From NCBI GenBank assembly GCA_964426135.1, contig CAYRPN010000054.1:1-36765 (forward strand): a DNA stretch of 36,765 bases. Direction: 5' to 3'. Source of the DNA: CAYRPN01 sp964426135. GTDB taxonomy: Bacteria; Planctomycetota; Phycisphaerae; Phycisphaerales; Phycisphaeraceae. Numbering within the stretch: the first letter of the stretch is position 1; each line of letters opens with the position of its first letter. Both the position numbers and the translations under genes were made by a program. This document shows, in pieces, positions 15,301 to 19,831 of this stretch. Below the pieces are notes generated by a model. That model was not told the DNA's origin and made no database searches. It was given only the letters and a program-made list of their open reading frames with translations.

Positions 15301-17009
15301 CGATCTCCTCATCGACGCAGGTCGATCGCCATCGCTTCACCCTCGCCGCCGGAGACGTCGTCGAAGTCACCACGCAGACTCCGTTCGATGGACCGTTCGA
15401 ACTGCTCAATACGCTCAATCCGAGGCTGGAACTGGTCGATCCGGCAGGCAACATTGTGGCGACGAACCTGAACGGCGCCGCCGATGGCCGCAACGCGCGG
15501 ATCGTCGCCACCGCGCTCATGAATGGCGCTTACCTGATCCGGATCGCAGCCGAGTCGGGCACGGGCGCGTACCTGCTCGCCGCGGAAGTTGTCGGCGCCA
15601 ACGTCGCGCCGACGGATATCACGCTCTCCAGTCAGGCGATCGCCGAGAACCAACCTGCCGGCACCGCGGTGGGAACGTTCGTCACAGCCGACGAGGATCC
15701 CGGCGAGATGTTCATCTACACGCTGATCGCCGGCGAGGGCGATGCGGACAATGCGCTCTTCACGATCGCCGGCGATGAACTGGTCGCGGCGGTGTCGTTC
15801 GACTTTGAAGCCCGCAGCAGCTACGCGGTTCGCGTGCGGTCCACCGATCGTGCCGGCTTCTTCACGGAGAAGCAATTTGCCATCACCGTGACAGACGTGA
15901 ACGAGGATTCCACGCCGCCGGTCATCGAGCGCATCAGCGTCAACGGCGGCTGGCACGCGGACTTCTACGCCCACCTGGGCGCGTCGGGCGTCGGCGGCAC
16001 GTGGGGCTACGCGCTGCCCGAAGGCACGGACCAACTGCGGCCGCTCACCTGGACGGGCATCACGCGAGTGGCCGTTCACTTCAGCGAGAACGTCGATGTC
16101 GTGGCAACTGATCTGACGCTGCTGGGCGTGAATGTGGCCGACTACGCATCACGATTGAGTCCGGGCGGGTTCAGCTATGACAGCAACACCTTCATCGCCG
16201 CCTGGACCTTCACCGCGCCGCTGACGGCGGACAAGCTTCGCCTCCTCCTCGATGACCGTGTTGCCGATGCCGCGGGCAATGCGCTCGATGGCGAGTGGAT
16301 GGACGCGATGAGCACGGCCTCGGGCGACGGCGTCGCCGGCGGAGATTTCAGCTATCGCATGAATGTCCTGCCCGGCGATGTGACTCCCTCCGGGCGCGTG
16401 CAGAGCGGCGATTTGATTACCGTTCGCAACGCCCAGTTCACGCGCCCCGGGTTGGCCGGCTACAGCGCGTTCCTCGATGTCGACGGCACGGCCAATATTT
16501 CCAGCTCCGACGTGATCAAGACGCGGAACCTGCAGTTCACGCGCCTGCCCGACGGTGACCCGCCGACCAGCCCGCCGACGCAGGGCGGGTCGCAGCCGCT
16601 GCTCGTGGCGAGCACTTGGGTGGTTGAACCGGCGCCCGGCCTGCACGTGGCACCGGCGGCTGAAGCGATGCCGATGGCTGCGATTGTCGACTCATCCGTC
16701 CCTGACGCGACGAACGCCAACACGAATGAGCCCGCGGCGATTCCGCAGTCGCTGTCGGCGCCTTCCGTGCAGGCGAGCCAACTCGCCGCACAGTTGGCGA
16801 CCGCGGCCCAACCGGCATCAGCGCCCAGCCGCGCCGAACTGATCCGCAAGCCCTGGGAGCCTGCGGCGCCGGAGTCGTCGCTGTTCGAACCCGCCAGCGC
16901 CGTTGACTTCGCGGTCCAGCACCGGCCTGCCGCTTCGCCGTTCACCACCGCCCGGTCCTTGGCGCGGTTGCCCGCCATTCTCAGCTTCCGCATCCGGCTC
17001 CTGCCGTGA
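375..17009 (+). CDS. Giant secreted multidomain protein (Ig-like, PPC, beta-propeller, PA14, cadherin, dockerin-like)
   Basis: This 5,544-residue protein is probably a cell-surface or extracellular adhesin or matrix protein. The N-terminus is Arg-rich and followed at about residues 36-48 by ELLEERSLLSG, the planctomycete extracellular motif. Ig-like units alternate as A type (ending near VDADT) and B type (APRVVASS...LDGE...SGDG). There are ten A/B pairs, grouped 5, 1, 1, 2 and 1. Each group is followed by three PPC-like beta-sandwiches. Inserts between the PPCs include a jelly-roll (about 1320-1489), propellers (about 1600-1816 and 2513-2724), beta-sandwiches (about 2296-2402 and 4022-4136) and PA14 (about 4331-4473, with the DDGSRLTIDG motif). 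The end has a cadherin-like domain (about 5076-5176), a last Ig, a dockerin-like pair of 12-residue Asp loops (about 5333-5394) and a Pro/Ala-rich tail. No catalytic domain or sortase anchor is evident. ATG 375 has only a weak ribosome site; ATG 381 is an alternative. Domain edges are by eye. Confidence 0.93.
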   Translation: MSMSSRLFECARTLLFFRRSARRVTPSALRPRASQPVVELLEERSLLSGFEVLTSSLGAGPMMAPTQVTLDFSLAVDLATVQASDVTFGGLPATGFTAVDADTLTFQLQPVGSGIHTLAIASGEISEAGGAAIAAFSSQTTVDATAPRIIASSVSQGVVLPAGLPIEWLLTFDEPMGGGTLVPSAYWIRPASGGQIPPLSVMLTGAQSIRVLFAGMGHGNFTLEANVTSSIRDAVGNLLDGEAHPSTTVPTGDGAAGGLFEVNFSTTFEVTATTPASNAVIPSAPFSYLVDFNGSFDASTVQATDLLIDGQPLATSVTVVDANTASFALPALPAGNRQATIAGGAIASSLGAGVTSFARSFTVNSTGPKVITSSILEGGSVSSSSVTYTAAFDRDMTAAGFTTSTVLLAGQSTGPVTASSVSYNAGTRTLTASFTGVPVDQFTLTLVSGAAAIRDSQGLPLDGEANAGTTVPSGDGTGGGDFVVHFSRAMTVAGTSPASGGIVAGNVPFNYTIDFVGAYDPATVQASDLLIDGNAIATGVTLVDADTLRFTIPAVADGSHTASLAAGAVSSTTGVPLTAFSRSFTSSTAPRVVSSSLVENQSTTSTSLIYTATFDQPLTTSDLTSADVTLVGQLSGARSVTSFSYNTSTRTITASLSLASTSDVYTLTLLSSSTGFRGATGLLLDGERQSETTVPSGDGTPGGHFVVHFFKPLTVSSTSPSNGSSISGPLPAFDVNFNGAIDAATLQADDLLIDGAPLATAVTAVDADTIRFSLPTLTDGLHQITLADGAIASTAGVPLTAYSGTLTTNSIGPRVVASSILEGDSLTGGNIIYTATFSEALNSGVLSGADVTLVGQVSGARPSPSFSYNSSTFTITATFTSPPSDQYTLTLLSSTTGFKDSAGNLLDGERHPTGTVPSGDGDTGGDFVLHFSKAFAVASTTPSAGGTLPGGSAFVVNFNGTVDPASVQAVDMLIDGVPATGVSVIDADTVSFTFDPGADGTHTASIPAGAIMSAANFPLGAFSQTFVSNANGPRVTSSSIANGDVFPVGAVAYQASFSEAVDGSVLNFADLSLTTSTGGIINPNVFTLLGTPPNTGVSASFVILTDDIYTLRLNSGTNGFRDLAGSPLDGSPSFPLPSGDGVAGGDFQVTFVVDGGTAPVPISLTPKNPLGAAIHAGTASSTIGFQGDTDVFTLSLDADQAISVTIDPAGGLSTQVELVDPGGATVMSASSTTPGGHAVILDAPVAVGGTYTLRVTGLSGTGRFDVNVLLNASPEIEGQGGAGNDTPGSAQAIGFLDLSSMRRAAIVGALPTITQTVATDSFTSATLGSQWTTNAVGGTGRIQLTSSFTTASGPFAMWMDTTSSQNVTNEAILTIDLSGLTQASLRFMHAEWFDEETSLPAVFSGSAAGDGVSISADGNTWHTVFNATNLSNGSWQQVTIDLDAAAAAAGIELGPNFKIKFQQHGFSSLTSDGRGYDEIAVTAPTFMEDWYEFTLADGQIASIALASLDDAETGLELYDAEGNLLARGEKTGTIERAIQALRDGTSDGDVDTYRVRVAGPGGGEYSLIVTRDGGFELGANGSAQTAQPLTGAVLGYAQLPALGRLFASNGTTIYEINPTTGFLIRSFSMGTVPGSGFGLATTGSSVLAGGASYAPIFELNPDSGSVIRTISNPGIDVQGMAFLDNEIFLVAPSQFPGITPAQIIVLDYATGEVRRTMTTAPLSGHLATDGVNLIGWASNAVQRIDPATGSVTPIGALVASTGFTGMGVIGNELFVGLPFSATMLVYSLEPFALVRTVSTISASAIGADGVASRGYHQFLANAGDSLVIRTATPGGGAFAPVNTLDPAITLIQPDGSTVAHNNVAGNETFTHTAAMTGTYTVRVLPQTSASGEYVLTVTGNTGTSSFAVSSSDPAEGGTRSTSLTTVTIDLNEAPRLDSVQASDLAVDGVPASAVTIVDQDTLVFTVAAPSDGQHEITIAAGALTSLDGRPIAAFSASFVQDIVAPRVVASSILQNDTVAAGTLVYTAQISETLSTSNLDVNDVTITRGGVTLGSYSISYDAPTSTLTATFLDVIEGDYTLRLVSGSTALRDLAGLALDGEPHATMTVPSGNGSAGGDFTVAFKVETTSPVPLAFAVVEPAGARVYEGVAAGSLAAAGDVDIYEFSADAGQTLAAIVEVVGDAQVALELRDVAGQLIRQATAAAGGADVLMQGETLAAGLYRLHLIGAAGAAATSYRLRALLNTDVESERFAGGSDNGSAATAVDLASAMVPLTGNAAIAGFIGRGDQNRSTRTIAGTFSFPNVLTFTFDNLPAATADGTIDITATGDIEAGNETVALNVEGVVTQTLFTTAGTSTRTASVSVTQAQWNTLLADGRLTVTLTPSASVSAFTGNTATVTVNHAPGAVAGDMYRVALTQGESLSASVKARGTGAVTSLQLIDLDGVTVKAVGAAAANSDGAIVDFVAPAAGDYFVRVIAEGEYLLTAGRAAVLDAEVAGAPTDLTSAAVAVGHVSSRNLGRLFGVDLTGASPSIREYLPATGAVIASLPLPFSSVGSQLGLATTASTLLVGSNSQTSIVEIDPATGQTLRTIPLGKNVYALAFVDGEIFAQTASNLIDVIDHASGQVTRQLLTTTPLHLGALTAARGRLLAASSGGGSLLSISPRTGETTVVNSPLSLVPGGLAVVGEELFIPAGSTSMRAYDLDSFALKRTMTIASSSIVALGGDGELADEDLYALQVNVGDVLTLSTSTPADGPAAFANALDPKLELRHATLGLIAADDNGGADGRNAVISHTATEAGTYFVRVIATGGSGGEYALTAQGATGERLPLQVASITPADGSFSAAAVTQITVAFDDSFDVTTVDAGDLTVNGVAATAVAILDGRTAQFSIASPGLGTHAVSLAGIMDAQGMALPPFQSQFTVDTTAPRVTGISVQQNGSVSTGDAIITVQFSEVIAPLTSGGFTLVGASTGSKSAQSFAFDPTTRTLSLQYTGLTEQYYTLTLNSADGAFEDLAGNNLDGEAMFPMPPNQSGNGTAGGNFVVNFHADRGLLAFPNLTLTYGVPPATVASGQATTFLGPGDIDSWSINLDANQVISLSTSVVTGLTFSLTLRDPQGAIVATGTSSSVGKSAFIQTAPVVAAGLYTIEVSNPGGAGTSVTVAVDLNAAIEQEAITGSTNNTAGTAQNIDAAFVGLGLGGATRAAVLGFIASSPDFYAFTLSAGQRVSLYGTSVSTLRLTDAGGATLAQAASLSNGGRGLFDYVATVGGTYYASVTPSNDPYWLMVTRDAATSFHNQFAESTPIDVTVSRTILGNFTSTSSQHLYNVQVQAGDEIVVTTATPGDGGGEFVNTLDPMIELRDPAGLLATDDDNEMPDGRNARLSHVAQVSGVYQVRLKSAFGAGAYVLDVDVNPGAGSTFTAAASIADGAAVTSVGSTVQINFSQPVDFTTLAADDVLLDGQPLTGMTVVDRDSATFAWSPTAGAHTLSIAAGAVTDHMGRPLAAFSSTFTLDNVGPRIIGAAFQSGPTAADPLVITIDFNETMAPSVTSGSSVTLLHIASNQTVLPTSNTYDAATSRWQMQRVGEQGRYRLTLVSGNARLEDLLGNDLDGEVTATPLPPNQSGNGTAGGNFVIEFDHIVGAFAVESTNITQGLANAPFIVNFNRPVDAATLAPGDLTVDGVPAEAVTLIDANTASFTLPALSDGPHNVVIAAGEVADYLGNPVDAFSATFTLDVTAPRIVAVSMQQDQIIGSTSPAPITVRFDEAINAAVLGTDDFVVTTSSGSTVTTTFSYDPVTFTGTITLPTSMSEGRYTLRVKSHAQSVKDLAGNLLDGELPAGSVPPAISGDGLAGGDYVLSFVVDKTGATTLHLAALSALTSLASTASATAHFVTAMDTDQFTLDILGGQAVTVVADPQDASQVLKIELFDPADNLVGQAMATGAGATVMLVSAPAAAAGVYTIAVTQTAAGEGRYNVTALLNAVAEIESNGGGGNDDLASAQNLNAAFTEIAGVNRATVVGALEGPPFYTQTNRIAPLQFGTSIGLSFTGTPTPQIGATLTVKAFGDLSGTDEFLNITVAGVTRQVFVTGGSDTQEVTAVIPLTLSELLAARFGTNVSVTFSASLGVGFVANSYADLTLTYDQNPGVGDLYRMDLAAGERLDLAATMAVNAGLSSLFILDAAGVPLHSVQGVSPHLRGFIAPTAGEYYVRISGPALPYTLTATRGAALAVEGTEPIDLTATGKALGDLGSPDAMDSYVVSAITGDVLVIETDVPLVGRGSRMYFADPMLELVDPTGQVVATDLNGAGDGRNARIAHTAAMTGRYTVRVSHENDGAAPGLDASFYNVGPVSFLPSVAGLTPVLVRVDADINYPPVSPDGVFANTGLTNQFAAHWSGKIVAETAGTYVFTLGSDDGSRLTIDGAVVVDNDGLHPYAERIGVIQLLPGVHDIRVEMFDRTGAAGAILFWQQPTQPLREVVPVGVLLHGDPAAGVSVPGAYALSVTGASAPPALRVLSVTPAETMVPSLSQITVQFSEQVSPASIQPGDLTIDGNPAASVTVNDDTAIFTLAAPASPGVHTLAIAGGAVSNPAGHLVEAYTQSVTVDPVAPRVIATSIAANSTITSVGGNFTLSLQFDEPIVFDAGMASRIVGQGNTAASSPSAVSYDQDTRTLTATFDNHFDTLFLLTITANGGGVRDLAGNVLDGDGNGTPGGNYSLAFNIDAAGAFAGGIGSGSQSFRHVTATRSVPGRLTTGDTDTIALNLDAGQLVWVGLRSDSTVTGSVQIFSPDGQLIASGVAPAPGATVEIAEWMLAQAGEYRFVVTGIAPSSGGNYNLDIVVNGVEDVATANTRTSAAENIDSVFQSLSVDASFAWLQRQFGSQTTGNRVYSMSLAAGDVLSVLGTSSSARLRVTDLTGTTLQADATTGSFGNRQIRHFTAPADGVYLVRFDGVSNFDALLGLNIDLETEASAADTSALSINLNGQVLGSISSSTQVDRHRFTLAAGDVVEVTTQTPFDGPFELLNTLNPRLELVDPAGNIVATNLNGAADGRNARIVATALMNGAYLIRIAAESGTGAYLLAAEVVGANVAPTDITLSSQAIAENQPAGTAVGTFVTADEDPGEMFIYTLIAGEGDADNALFTIAGDELVAAVSFDFEARSSYAVRVRSTDRAGFFTEKQFAITVTDVNEDSTPPVIERISVNGGWHADFYAHLGASGVGGTWGYALPEGTDQLRPLTWTGITRVAVHFSENVDVVATDLTLLGVNVADYASRLSPGGFSYDSNTFIAAWTFTAPLTADKLRLLLDDRVADAAGNALDGEWMDAMSTASGDGVAGGDFSYRMNVLPGDVTPSGRVQSGDLITVRNAQFTRPGLAGYSAFLDVDGTANISSSDVIKTRNLQFTRLPDGDPPTSPPTQGGSQPLLVASTWVVEPAPGLHVAPAAEAMPMAAIVDSSVPDATNANTNEPAAIPQSLSAPSVQASQLAAQLATAAQPASAPSRAELIRKPWEPAAPESSLFEPASAVDFAVQHRPAASPFTTARSLARLPAILSFRIRLLP

Positions 17010-17010
17010 G

Positions 17011-17029
17011 CGCCGTCCGTCTGACGGCG
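17011..17029. terminator. Possible hairpin between convergent genes
   Basis: CGCCGTC and GACGGCG pair around a 5-nt loop, starting 2 nt after the giant gene's stop codon. The spacer to the stop of the converging kelch gene is only 47 bp. There is no T-tract, so intrinsic termination is uncertain. Confidence 0.35.
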
Positions 17030-17056
17030 GGCAAGCCGCCTGATTCAATCGGATCC

Positions 17057-19357
17057 TCACTCACCCATCGCCCGCCCCACCGCTGTCGCCGGATTCAACC
17101 GCAGTGCGTACACCCGGCTGTTCGTGTCCACCGCCCAGAACAGCTTGCGCTTGGCGTCATACATCATGCCCAGCGACACATTCCGGCCCTTCTTGCCGCT
17201 CGGATCATCGCCGCCGATGCGCAGCGTGATCCACGCATCCTTCGCACAGTCATACGCCGGCGTGCGCCGACCGCCGCTGCCGCCCTTCTTGAACTCCGCG
17301 TCGTCATCCGGCGCCGCTTCCTGCGACACCGTGCCGCCCACCAGCAGCAGATCGTTCGCCTCGTCGTAGCGAATCTGACACAGGTACGGCACCGCCTTCG
17401 CCGCCGCCGCGCCTTTGGGCGTCAGCGTCGCCGCCTTCAGCGTCGCCATTTCCACCGCCTGCATCTTGCCGTCGTATTCGTGTTTGTCGCCGTAGGGTTT
17501 GCGGAACAGCAGCAGGCGGTCGCGCTTGCTGTCGTAGACGATCGTGGAATTGTCCACCGATGACTCGATCAGTTTCTCGCCGTTGACCGGCATCTCGATC
17601 CACTCGCGGTGATCGTGATCGAAGCGATAGAGCCGGCCGTTCTGCGTCCAGCAGATCAGCCCGTGCTTCGTCGTCACCAGCGTGAGCGTGTAGAAGCAAC
17701 TGCCATAGGACATCGGCTTGGGCTTGGCGAATCGCCCGATCCAGTCCGCCGCGTCGGGGTCCCACACATAGGTGTGCGTCGTCTGCCCGGTGAAAAGCAT
17801 CTGCTTGCTGAGCGTGTCGTAGCCGTAGTTCTGATACGTGTGCCCGGTGACCCACGGCCGGCGGTTGAGGTTGAAGCCCTCGGGATATTCCGTGTTGTCG
17901 TAAAGCTGGCCCAACGGGAACTCCACGGGGAACGGCAATTCCCAGCGATTCGTCGCGATGTGATAGTGCAGCACGTCGGTGCCGCCGTGCGCGCTGTGCC
18001 CGCCGCTGAAGCGCAGGATCAGATCGCGATCGGGATCGAACACCGCCGTGCCCCAGTCGCGGTTGAGCTGCGGAAGCTGCGGCGGATTCATCGCCACCCA
18101 CATGTTCTCCGGCAGCTTCGCGAGCCGCTCCGCGTTCCCCTTCGCATCGGGCGCGGGGCCTTGCAGGAAATAGTCAGGATGGTGCGGCCCGGTGCGGTAG
18201 ACGCGCGAATCGGGCGGCGCGGGGAATCGCTTGGGCGTGGCGTCGGCGTCACCGCTGGCGGTGGGACGCCAGGTGTTCGCGGCGATGTCGTAAATCCAGT
18301 CGCCGTCGTTGTGGTCGCGATACTGCCCGCCCACGTAATCCGTGCTCGACGTGTATTTGTAGCCGCCGGTGAGCACGATCGTGCCATCGCCCTTCGCCTC
18401 CAGTTTGTGATTGCCGCGCGGCATCGGCGCCTGATCATTTTTCGGCCAGCGCTGTTGCCACAACTTCTTCGCCGGGTCGAACACCCACGTGTCGTTGGTC
18501 AGGTAATCGCAGTGATCGCCGCCGAAGATCACGTACAGCTTCGTCTTGGCGTCGTACACCACCGGGCTCATCGTGCGGGCCGGCGGCTCGGCGTCGAGCC
18601 ATTCGGCCGCCTGCTCGATGGCGATCTGCACGCGGTACAGCTCGGCGATTAGCGTCGCCCACGCGGTGTGCGGCCCCTTCTCCGTGGGCAGCGGGCGGTT
18701 CGGATCGCGCAGGGCCGACATCGGCGAAGGTTCATGCGCCGGCAGCTTACCCTCGCCCAGTTCCTTCAATCGCGCAATGACCCGCGACAGTTGCCCGTTT
18801 TCGTACTCGCCCAGTTCGCCGCCGCGCTTGCCCTTGTGCGTTTCGATCGCCGCCGCCAGTCCGGTCATTGACTTGCGCCAGCGCGCCCGCGTCGGCTCGA
18901 TCGCTCCGGCATGGGATCCGCTCTGAGGTCCGGCATGGGGTCCGTTAGGAGGTCCGGCATGGGGGCTTAAGCCCCCATGCCCGAGGCCACCTTGTTCTTC
19001 CGTCAGCTTCCCGCCCAGGTACGCCGCGCGGAGCAGCGTCACCTCGCCGCGCACCTCCGCCGCCGTGTCGCTGACGATGCGGTGGAACGGCTGCAGCTTG
19101 TTCTTCGCCCACAGCTCCTCGTGAATGGCGACCCACTGGCCATCGACCTTGATCCGCGTGTGCGGATTGCCGTCCTCGCCCTGCTGATCCTGACCGCCGA
19201 AGGCCAGGCCGGCGCCTTCGGGTTCCTCGCTCTGCGAACTCCAGATGATGCGCGGCTTGATGCTCACGCTGGGCAGGCGGTAGCTCTTGCCCTGGGCGAA
19301 CGCAGCCGTGGCGACCGTGGTGATGAGCAGGAGCGCGATCAGTGCGTTGCGATGCAT
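17057..19357 (-). CDS. Exported kelch-type beta-propeller protein
   Basis: This is a 766-residue protein of unknown substrate, probably exported. I chose ATG 19357 because it follows GGAG with a 7-nt gap and opens directly with a Sec signal, MHRNALIALLLITTVATAAFAQ; the longer reading to 19423 adds residues with no function. After an alpha-helical stretch (to about residue 250), kelch-like blades recur: VVYDAKTKLYVIFGG, TWVFDPAKKLWQQRW, GTIVLTGG, AVFDPDRDLILRFSGG, TYVWDPDAADW, IVYDSKRDRLLLFRK and a final MMYDAKRKLFWAVD. This resembles galactose-oxidase-like or kelch propellers, but I see no copper-site signature that would support oxidase activity. Residues about 126-134 are encoded by a perfect 24-bp palindrome inserted in a Gly/Pro/His-rich segment. 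The gene converges on the giant gene. Confidence 0.88.
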   Translation of the reverse strand: MHRNALIALLLITTVATAAFAQGKSYRLPSVSIKPRIIWSSQSEEPEGAGLAFGGQDQQGEDGNPHTRIKVDGQWVAIHEELWAKNKLQPFHRIVSDTAAEVRGEVTLLRAAYLGGKLTEEQGGLGHGGLSPHAGPPNGPHAGPQSGSHAGAIEPTRARWRKSMTGLAAAIETHKGKRGGELGEYENGQLSRVIARLKELGEGKLPAHEPSPMSALRDPNRPLPTEKGPHTAWATLIAELYRVQIAIEQAAEWLDAEPPARTMSPVVYDAKTKLYVIFGGDHCDYLTNDTWVFDPAKKLWQQRWPKNDQAPMPRGNHKLEAKGDGTIVLTGGYKYTSSTDYVGGQYRDHNDGDWIYDIAANTWRPTASGDADATPKRFPAPPDSRVYRTGPHHPDYFLQGPAPDAKGNAERLAKLPENMWVAMNPPQLPQLNRDWGTAVFDPDRDLILRFSGGHSAHGGTDVLHYHIATNRWELPFPVEFPLGQLYDNTEYPEGFNLNRRPWVTGHTYQNYGYDTLSKQMLFTGQTTHTYVWDPDAADWIGRFAKPKPMSYGSCFYTLTLVTTKHGLICWTQNGRLYRFDHDHREWIEMPVNGEKLIESSVDNSTIVYDSKRDRLLLFRKPYGDKHEYDGKMQAVEMATLKAATLTPKGAAAAKAVPYLCQIRYDEANDLLLVGGTVSQEAAPDDDAEFKKGGSGGRRTPAYDCAKDAWITLRIGGDDPSGKKGRNVSLGMMYDAKRKLFWAVDTNSRVYALRLNPATAVGRAMGE
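18906..18980. repeat. Intragenic palindrome and short direct repeats
   Basis: Three copies of TCCGGCATGGG lie at about 18905-18961. The last runs into a perfect 24-bp palindrome, GCATGGGGGCTTAAGCCCCC and onward (18957-18980). All of it is inside the kelch-type gene and kept in frame, encoding a Gly/Pro/His-rich loop. Confidence 0.8.
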
Positions 19358-19386
19358 GTCAGGTCTCCGGATGATCGGACGGCAAA

Positions 19387-19593
19387 GTGGCCGGCCACAT
19401 ACCCCCACCCCCTCCAAATCCATGTTAACTCTTTATTTTACAGCGAGTAACGCGGATGACTGCCAAGAATGTAGGTCACTTTGCGGCCACTTCGATTTTG
19501 GGGCCGTAAGCGCCTTGAAAACAGGGGTTTACGCGCGTTTTCGAGTGTTTCTCGATGTGGCCGCGCGGCCACACTGAAATGGCCGGCGGCCAT
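19387..19593. promoter_or_regulatory. Cluster of TGGCCG palindromes upstream of the kelch gene
   Basis: Palindromes GTGGCCGGCCAC (19387-19398), GTGGCCGCGCGGCCAC (19557-19572) and ATGGCCGGCGGCCAT (19579-19593), plus a half-site CGGCCACTT near 19484-19492, share the half TGGCCG with differing centres. They sit 30 to 236 bp upstream of the kelch start. They could be operator sites for a dimeric regulator or a REP family. The rest of 19358-19747 holds no convincing gene. Confidence 0.35.
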
Positions 19594-19747
19594 CGGCGGA
19601 GCTGGGCGAAGGGCTGGAAGGGAGTGGAGTTCATACCTTACGTATTGCGAAATACAGACGGATGGTTACGCCCGGCGGGATTCGGCCGCGCGCTATTCCG
19701 GCCAGACGCCTGCGGCGTTTCCGCTAACCGGCGGATTCATTTCTTTT

Positions 19748-19831
19748 TCCCTCCTCCCTCTTCCCTCGTCCCTCCTCCCTCCTCCCCCTTCCCTCCTCCC
19801 TCTTCCCTCGTCCCTCTTCCCTCCTACCTTC
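19748..19831. repeat. Heptanucleotide array (TCCCTCN)x12
   Basis: Twelve consecutive 7-bp units fit TCCCTCN, with the last position varying among C, T and G and a few degenerate units (TCCCCCT, TACCTTC). The array is a homopyrimidine tract (one A, one G-containing unit type) that ends exactly where the stop codon of the minus-strand sialidase fusion gene begins (19832). Confidence 0.85.
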
